Part shown: one piece after another, positions 46,310 through 52,161 of the stretch
How the letters are laid out: the number at the start of each line of letters is the position of its first letter
Position numbering within the stretch: position 1 is the first letter of the stretch
NCBI GenBank assembly: GCA_015680685.1
Contig: MNCI01001338.1
Location: forward strand, 291,270 to 343,430
Source: Gnetum montanum
Lineage: Eukaryota > Streptophyta > Gnetopsida > Gnetales > Gnetaceae
Direction: 5' to 3'
DNA: 52,161 bases
The notes under the pieces: generated by a model
Databases searched by the model: none
The model's input: the letters and a program-made list of their open reading frames with translations, nothing else
Told to the model about the DNA's origin: nothing
Translations under genes and position numbers: made by a program

Positions 46310-46835
46310 TCATGTTATGGACATTAAACCTTGAATTGTTTGTTTAAGAACAAAAGTGATTTCATTATTATTATTTGGAACTCTAGAAAGGCTCAATTCT
46401 CAAGATAATGCCTAAGGAACATTATACTTAGAAACAAAAGAAAAGGAAGATTGATTTCCAAAAAAAATTTATACAAAGATATAGTAAAGTTTTCTTGCTT
46501 AACAAAATAATGAAATAGTCACAAAATAGTAAGGCAATAATAATTAGATACAAATGTGGTACTTGTAAACTTTTTTACCATTATGCTTTCTTAAGCATGA
46601 ACCTAGTTTGCATATGGTGTGTTGTTGAACAACATTAAGCAAATTAGCATAACTAGTGTTAAGATCCATACCTTGTAGTTGTTGAGTAGTAAATTTATAT
46701 GGATGATGTAACATATTTATTTGTAAAGCCTACATGAAAAAACAAAATGAAAAGAGAAGTCAATGAAAAAAATAATTCTTGCATCTTCCTAGTAATATTA
46801 GCAAAAACATTTTTGCAACTACATAAAGAAATTCA
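46310..46835 (-). mobile_element. Second Helitron Rep fragment, inverted
   Basis: The reverse complement matches 42,353-42,890 of the first Helitron, including the same probable intron. It preserves a better version of the coding part: LLNVVQQHTICKLGSCLRKH followed by KKVYKYH (about 46,560-46,660), a zinc/helicase-linker segment of RepHel. It ends sharply at 46,835 against element 3 gag. Confidence 0.8.
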
Positions 46836-48840
46836 AATAGGATAGTATTGCTATGGTTGGTAGAGCTGCTTATAGTTTCCTTGAGGTAAGATAACCTTCT
46901 AGATAATTTCCTTTTGGTGAATTTTTAATTTAAGGCATGAACCACAAACTCCTTAAGGTGTGAAAAAACTAGATAATGTCTCTTAATATTCTCATATTGA
47001 CATACATTAGATTCTTTATCATCTGAATTAGAGTTGATAGCCTCTTCTATTGCTATTTCTTTTTCCTTTGACTAGTAGTAGTCCTTTCCTGCATCTTTTC
47101 TTCTTCCTCCTATCCTTGTCTCTAGCTCTACCTTACTCTACTTTTCCCTTCATAATTTTCAATATTGTTCGAAAGTTTTCATCAATTGAGTCCCATAATT
47201 TGTCAACCTTTGCTGAAATTTCAATTACTAAATTTTGGACTAGCAAGGTTTTTCGTTGAACCACCTCTTCTAATGATGCCTATTTTTTTGGTTCATAGAC
47301 ATGAATCTCCTTTTAATGGAGAGAGGGATCTCTATTATATTCCTTAGCACACTCTCTTTTTTAGTTCTCATTCCTTCTTTGCTACCTAATTAATCAGCCT
47401 ATGAATTTTATGGGCTCTCATCTTTCAATGTCTCCCTTAAGCATAGACTCCAATAGTTCTCCTTATCTTACTTTGAGTCCATTGATAATGTGAGACATTT
47501 ATTCTCTCTGAGAGAAACCACAACCTAAGCATCTATGTAATAGTAACTAATACCTACACAAGGGTTCATTAAGGGACTCATGATTTCCTTACCTTCATCC
47601 CTAAATCTGCTTCCTTAAATTGGATACTTTTGAGTACATTTGATGTTTGTCATTAAAAATTTCCAACATTGTGCTCCATCTTTTGATGGATTCTAGTTCT
47701 AAGGACTAGAACCAACTTTACGCTTCCTTTATGAGTGTCTTCGAAAATAATTTTAGCTTTTTCCATTCATTCTCTACATTTTGTAAAACACAAGCATCAT
47801 GAATGGCTTGTAAAATGGTATTGCAAATCAACATTACAACCTTCCTTGAACTTATGAATGTTATTCATGTTTAGTAGTTTGATTCAACTATTCCTCTGAT
47901 GCCTAGTAGGAATGTAGACCACCTTCCTAATGTTAATTATACTGGAAGTAGGAAGCAAGAATTCATCATAATTTTCTATATTCTCATGGTATTTCTTATG
48001 AACATGCCCCCTTCTATGACACTTACTATGACTTCTTTCAACTCTATATCATGTTTGTTGGTTGTGTCTACCATCTCTTTCTGCATCCCTATGATGGTCT
48101 CCTTGATCACCTCTACTAAGTTGTATGCCATTAACTCTTCTTTCTAAGTCACAATCATCCTCATTAGATTTGGACTACAATGATCATGAGGAAGATGAAG
48201 AATTAGGAGTTTTCAAGTTGCTCTTCTTTCATGAAGCCTTTAATAATTTCAACTTAGTCTAATAGAAAATCTATGCCTAGAAGTCCTTCCAATGTTGGGT
48301 CTTGTCATCCCTTTTTCTTGGCGGCTAGCCAAGGTTAAATATGATCGTATATTTGTCATGTCATCTACAATAGGGGTTGGAGGATTTTGGTGATGAGACC
48401 TATGTTGTTAATAATCATTATCCTCTTTCTTAGATTGCAATGTTAGTGGATTAGTCTTCCCCTTTTCCTTGGAGACTTCATAGTATGCTTCCATAAAATG
48501 GTTCCTTCATAGCTAGGCTTCAATAGGTTGGTAAGACCTAAAAATTCTATCAACTACTTGTAGTCACTATCAACCACTTCTAGTCTCACTTTCATCAATG
48601 TTTCCATAACCATTAATCAAAATGAGCAGTTAGGTTGTAATATAATATTTCCTTTCATGCCTCTTCATTACAAATGATGATCCTAATGAAGGATGAAAGT
48701 GAAAATTGGATAATAGGGGTTCAAATGTTGGTAGACCACTATATGTTGTTAGGGTGTATTGTCCTTGTTCTTTATTCTCTTGTTGTGTTTCCTTGTAGAA
48801 TTTTCAATAGGTGGGAAATTAACCTTGTGAGAAGAAGACA
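46836..48840 (-). pseudogene. Gag of Athila-like element 3, truncated
   Basis: From an ATG at 48,840 (MSSS start after AAGAAGACAT on the + strand) down to 46,836 the - strand follows the gag of elements A and B. Landmarks are GGATAGTATTGCTATGGTTGG at the left end (37,753 in A) and matching capsid and linker segments at 47,150-48,000. It is strongly decayed by stops. Protease and everything downstream are missing. Confidence 0.78.
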
Positions 48841-48960
48841 TTTTTCAATTACTTTAGTGTGCTTGAATAGAATCAAATAGTATTATTTTTATGTGTTAAA
48901 TCATTAGGGCTCTAACAAAAATATTTATATGATTATAGCTATTTAAATTACTAGCACCAA

Positions 48961-48978
48961 TCCCTAACAACAATGCTA
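48961..48978 (-). other. Primer binding site (tRNA-Asp) of element 3
   Basis: On the - strand TAGCATTGTTGTTAGGGA, one base from the LTR. Eleven of 18 bases match the tRNA-Asp complement; all seven differences are transitions, the most decayed of the four sites. Confidence 0.75.
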
Positions 48979-48979
48979 A

Positions 48980-49796
48980 TGATGAGTAGTAGAGTAGGCC
49001 CTATGTCTAACTATACAAATCATAAACATTTATGTGCAAATTGGTGGAATTTTATAGAATAGATTAGCATGGGTATCTAGATAATTAGGTAATTGATCAT
49101 TGATCATTATCTTTCCAATCATACTTGTATGGGCTAAGTCATGTGATTAGGTATGACTACGATACATCATGTTGATGTTAGAGTATGTCTAAAAATCCAA
49201 ATTATCTAACCTAAGTATGAAGAGAAAATCTAGTCTAGCCTAAGCATCAAGCATACATTTCCACCTTATTGTACACATCCTATACTTACACTAATGATTT
49301 TGGAATACTAAGTGTTCACTAGTGGACATACCAACTGCACATTGCTAGGATTACTAAACATTAATGTGTTAATGCTCAAAGCTGGTAGTACCCATGCAAT
49401 GTAATGAAGGTGTAATGAAATGTAAAATAATTGACTAAATGGATGAAAATTAAAGGAACACAAAAATTAAATTGTAGCTAAAGAAGTCATTGAGCTAGTC
49501 TAAGTGTTGTAATGATAATAAACTAATTTTGATCTTATTAACTTCATGAAAATGTGTCTAGGTGCATAATTACTTGAATAATAGATAATCGACTTAGTTT
49601 GTGTTGCATATTCTTAATGACAAATTCTAACTTCTATGAAAACAAACTACAAAAGCTTTACTATGCTAATGATCAAATAGTACCAAAAAATGTAGTGGAT
49701 GTGTGCATTTATATGGGCATTTATTGTCTCAGTGTCAACAAATCTGATCCTACATCGACGTTGCTACATTAATGTAATCAACTAAATTATGACTGA
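48980..49796 (-). mobile_element. 5' LTR of Athila-like element 3
   Basis: From TGATGAGTAGTAGAG to about ATTATGACTGA (the CA end appears mutated to GA). It shares the landmarks of LTR B (TACC.A..TTGCTAGGATTACTAAAC, TCAAAGCTGGTAGTAC). TATA-like CATATAAATG on the - strand at about 49,706-49,715. No 3' partner in the window. Confidence 0.78.
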
Positions 49797-50136
49797 TCAA
49801 AATGATATAAGGAATGTTGGAAAAGATGTTCATCTCATCGATACTAGCAACATTGTTGAGTACATGCATATCTGTTGGCACATTTGGCCATTACATGGAA
49901 CAGTTGGAATATTTTATTAAAAATTGGAACAATCTATGGTTGTAAATTTAGAAGTAAATTTACAGCTTTAATGTTGTGGGTTGATGGGTGTTTTTGGAGA
50001 AGTAATCTACTGGTAAAGAATTTTGATGTTGAGGCCTTCTTGGAATACGAAATTAAAGTGCCAAATTATTCTTTTATTGGAGATTGGAAGATAGTACAAT
50101 AGCAAACAAAGAATTAGATTATTTACCTCAAAAAGC
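49797..50136. other. Spacer with unassigned open stretch
   Basis: An uninterrupted + strand frame at 49,875-50,102 (75 codons from TTG) contains FDVEAFLEYEIKVPNY. I do not recognise it. It may be chance or part of an unrecognised exon left of the RBM25 fragment. Confidence 0.35.
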
Positions 50137-50355
50137 ATGCTTCCTGTTAATGTTCTTTCTGAGAAACCCCAAACCACCGTTTATGTTGGGAAAATAGCCA
50201 CCGTCGTGGATAATAGATTTTTACGTTCTATGCTTAAGCTTTATGGTCCAGTTAAGAGTTGGAAGCGTGCAGAAGATCCAACGAATGGACTACCAATAGG
50301 TTTTGGATTTGGTGAATTTAAATTAATGAAGGATTGTCTTCTTGTTGCATTTCTT
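50137..50355 (+). pseudogene. RBM25-like RNA recognition motif fragment
   Basis: Reads EKPQTTVYVGKIATVVDNRF, then LKLYGPVKSWKRAEDPTNGL and PIGFGFGEFKLM. This is the N-terminal RRM of RNA-binding protein 25, a nuclear splicing regulator (from memory, the family reads VYVGKIAPTVENDF, GPVKSWKR.QDPTNG, RGFGFCEF). RNP2 (VYVGKI) and RNP1 (GFGFGEF) are both visible. About 70 of the family's several hundred residues are present; the proline-rich N-terminus and C-terminal PWI domain are absent. It is intronless and open across the RRM, then loses similarity after LLVAFLGNG. It is probably a retroposed or captured fragment. Confidence 0.85.
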
Positions 50356-50406
50356 GGCAATGGCACTTTCAGTTGGTGTGAAGAATCGCAACTAAGGGCT
50401 AGATAA

Positions 50407-51057
50407 TCAGAACTAGACGTTGTGGTTTTTGGGGCGTCGAGCTTCACTAGTAAATAAGTCATTTGGTACTTGCTCGGAGTTGCGCTCGTGCATCAGCCGG
50501 ACCTACGAATCTGCATCGTTAGATGTAGCCGCAGCTGGCTCATCGCCACTGTACGCTGGGCCTCCCCTCCTTTGTTGCCGAGATCGATTTCAATTCTGGA
50601 GGTCAATGTCTTCGACCCGAATTCGTTGCAGCGACTGTGCACGTGCACCCGCCTCATGCTCGCCTACGTGGTCCCATTTCGCCTCTACGGAAAACCTATT
50701 GTCGTCACCTGCATCGTCGTCAACGTCGATTACCTCGACATCACCGGCGAGCCCGAGTTCATGGAGCACATGGAGGCCCTTTTCCACGACCAAGCTGTGG
50801 AGAGCAGGTCATTGGTTGCGAGCACGTGTGGGTTCGATTCCATTCCTGTCGAGATAAGACTGTTCCATCACACGTGGCAGTGGAAGGTGTCAGCGGTGCC
50901 CAACAGCGTGACTGCGTATGTGGAGCTGATTTCTGAGAAGAGGATTGTGAGTAATCTTGGTACTTATGAGTTTGTCGTACTTGGTGTTGCTCATGCTGAT
51001 GAGCTTCAGAAGTTTAGACACTCCAGACCCAGGCGAGCTAGGCCCAACGAAAATTGA
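50407..51057 (+). pseudogene. Saccharopine dehydrogenase-like oxidoreductase, 5' part with one stop
   Basis: GC-rich frame of 216 codons plus stop. It starts SELDVVVFGASSFTSK (Rossmann nucleotide-binding loop, family FDIVILGASGFTGKY). A TAA at 50,455-50,457 stands where the family has Tyr. It then goes on without interruption through DPNSLQRLCTCTRLML, VPFRLYGKPIVV, DYLDITGEPEFMEHMEALFH, LVASTCGFDSIPVE, and ends KRIVSNLGTYEFVVLGVAHA, FRHSRPRRARP. This is the first half of the ~450-residue plant protein (At5g39410 type), an NAD(P)-binding oxidoreductase of uncertain substrate. The C-terminal half is missing. It sits in the same frame as the RBM25 fragment just upstream. Its composition differs sharply from the neighbourhood. 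Confidence 0.88.
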
Positions 51058-51600
51058 GGAACAAAAAGAAGAAGGAAGGGATATACAATCCCAGTACTCC
51101 CAACTCTGTTATCCGCAAAACGACCTTGATGTTGATCCGAATTTCAAGTCATTAACAGTAGCAACAAGATGAAGATAAAATCAACAAGTTACCTCCTTCG
51201 GTTGAAAGAAACCTGATGCCACTACCGATGCCTGCTGGTTCGATGGTGTTGTTGAAACAAATGGACATGACATTATTCTAGATGTCAAATGCAGGAAAAA
51301 TACAAGATAGAACCGTCGTAACCTCTGCATCCATGATGCCTTGAATTTCAGCTATTTTAAGAAAGGTCCCCTTAACTATAACTCTGAAAATTAAATTAAA
51401 ATGAATTAATTTAGGTATGCATAGCGTAAGATATATATATGACATTGAGAAAAGGGAAAAAGATATTTTTAGGATTTTCAGGATATTTATATAACTAAAA
51501 GGAGGGATTTAGTTAATTTCCTTTTTATTACTTTTACAAGGATTACTAAGGACATGACATTTAGTATTTAAAATTCTAAATAAAATACTTAATTAAATTA
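51058..51600. other. Non-coding spacer
   Basis: No continuation of the dehydrogenase-like gene was found. An A/T-rich region follows after about 51,370. Confidence 0.5.
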
Positions 51601-52161
51601 AATTAGGGATTTTGGTTTTATTTTAATAAATAAATAAAATATTATAGGCTATTATTTACAAAAGCAATGTTTGTAATATTTACAAATATTAGTGTTAGCA
51701 TAAATTCCTCCTAACTTTATGTATAACTTCCTAACTACATAACTTCCTCCTAATTAGATGGATAAGTTGTAACCTCCTTACTTGGGAGAAAAGTTAGCTA
51801 GGATATTTTGGAATGTAACTACCTTATGAACCTTATAAAAAGGCTTCAGGGGTAAGAAGGAAAAAAGACACTTGGGGAGAGGTCTCACATCACACTTTTG
51901 AAGGCTACTAGCTAGCACTTGGGATCTCACTTGGAGACACACTTTGGATCTTGGGAGAAGAGCATTTGTAAAGAAGAAAGTGTGAAAGATTGCTTATAAG
52001 ATGACTTGCTAAAGAAAAGATTTTAGCCTCTTTGTCATGGTCCTGTGAGTTATGTTTTTTATTTTTTATTTATTTTTTAAATTTTTTAGCTAGTGGTTTA
52101 GATAGTATCATCCTTGGCAAGTAATTTTGGGATTTTTAGATTGCTCTTATTATTCTTGTTG
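51600..52161 (+). mobile_element. Probable U3/R part of an unrelated LTR, running off the window
   Basis: Contains U3-like short repeats (AACTTCCTAACTACATAACTTCCTCCTAA) and a strong TATA box TATAAAAA at 51,834-51,841, followed by AGGCTTCAGGGGTAAGAAGG and repeated CACTTGGG phrases (51,870-51,940). It shares no sequence with the Athila-like LTRs and reads on the opposite strand. The right end lies beyond the window, so neither CA end nor PBS can be checked. A host gene promoter is the alternative. Confidence 0.4.
51834..51841 (+). promoter_or_regulatory. TATA box
   Basis: TATAAAAA preceded by CCT and followed by a purine-rich leader. It is the clearest + strand core promoter in the window. Confidence 0.5.

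Noticed and set aside
50590-50793. Antisense and alternate frames over the dehydrogenase-like region
   Set aside because: The region is GC-rich, so stops are rare in all frames. Only the 50,407-51,057 + strand frame matches a known family.
1-52161. CRISPR arrays, rRNA genes, bacterial operons or organellar inserts
   Set aside because: No regularly spaced repeats, no rRNA or plastid/mitochondrial gene sequence and no bacterial gene layout were seen.

Overview
The window looks like heterochromatic intergenic DNA from a large plant nuclear genome. The genome is AT-rich, packed with old nested LTR retrotransposons and Helitron remains, and carries broken copies of plant gene families (MATE/DTX transporters, LRR receptor-like protein, RBM25, saccharopine dehydrogenase-like oxidoreductase). 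Old insertions, large introns and heavy transition-type decay suggest a gymnosperm such as a conifer, but nothing in the window proves this. No bacterial, organellar or CRISPR features were seen, and no gene in the window can be shown to be complete and intact.

Layout. 1-9,300: two MATE transporter pseudogenes in tandem on the + strand, the first 5'-truncated, the second with all exons recognisable but with stops and frameshifts. 9,300-15,850: AT-rich non-coding DNA. It holds one small open exon on the - strand (13,069-13,155) that resembles the start of the mitochondrial import subunit TOM5, plus tRNA-like SINE candidates. 15,859-16,662: a probable solo LTR. 16,885-43,870: a Helitron Rep/helicase pseudogene (+ strand) split by a large Ty3/gypsy element on the - strand, called element B here (LTRs 18,209-19,112 and 41,118-42,015). 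Element B has a tRNA-Asp primer site, gag, protease, RT, RNase H, integrase and a long third reading frame between pol and the 3' LTR, as in the Athila/Calypso lineage. Element B is itself split in gag by a related element A (LTR 859 bp) with 5-bp target duplication GTGAA. A later ~9.65-kb tandem duplication plus LTR-LTR recombination explains the present order. 44,156-44,740: a candidate TRIM-like mini-element. 45,259-46,300: LRR receptor-like pseudogene. 46,310-46,835: a second Helitron fragment in reverse. 46,836-49,796: a third Athila-like copy (LTR, PBS, gag only). 50,137-51,057: an RBM25 RRM fragment followed directly by a GC-rich saccharopine dehydrogenase-like fragment with a single stop. 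51,600-52,161: what looks like the U3/R region of an unrelated LTR on the + strand, running off the window.

The elements are related in time. The Helitron was present first, B landed in its Rep gene, A landed in B's gag, and the A-containing block was then duplicated and partly collapsed. All four primer sites differ from the tRNA-Asp complement only by transitions, as expected from long-term cytosine methylation. The most interesting items are the env-position reading frame with its own TATA and U3-like motif, the reconstructable duplication/solo-LTR history, the protease Asp-to-Asn change shared by both elements, the intron-containing Helitron, and the TRIM-like element.
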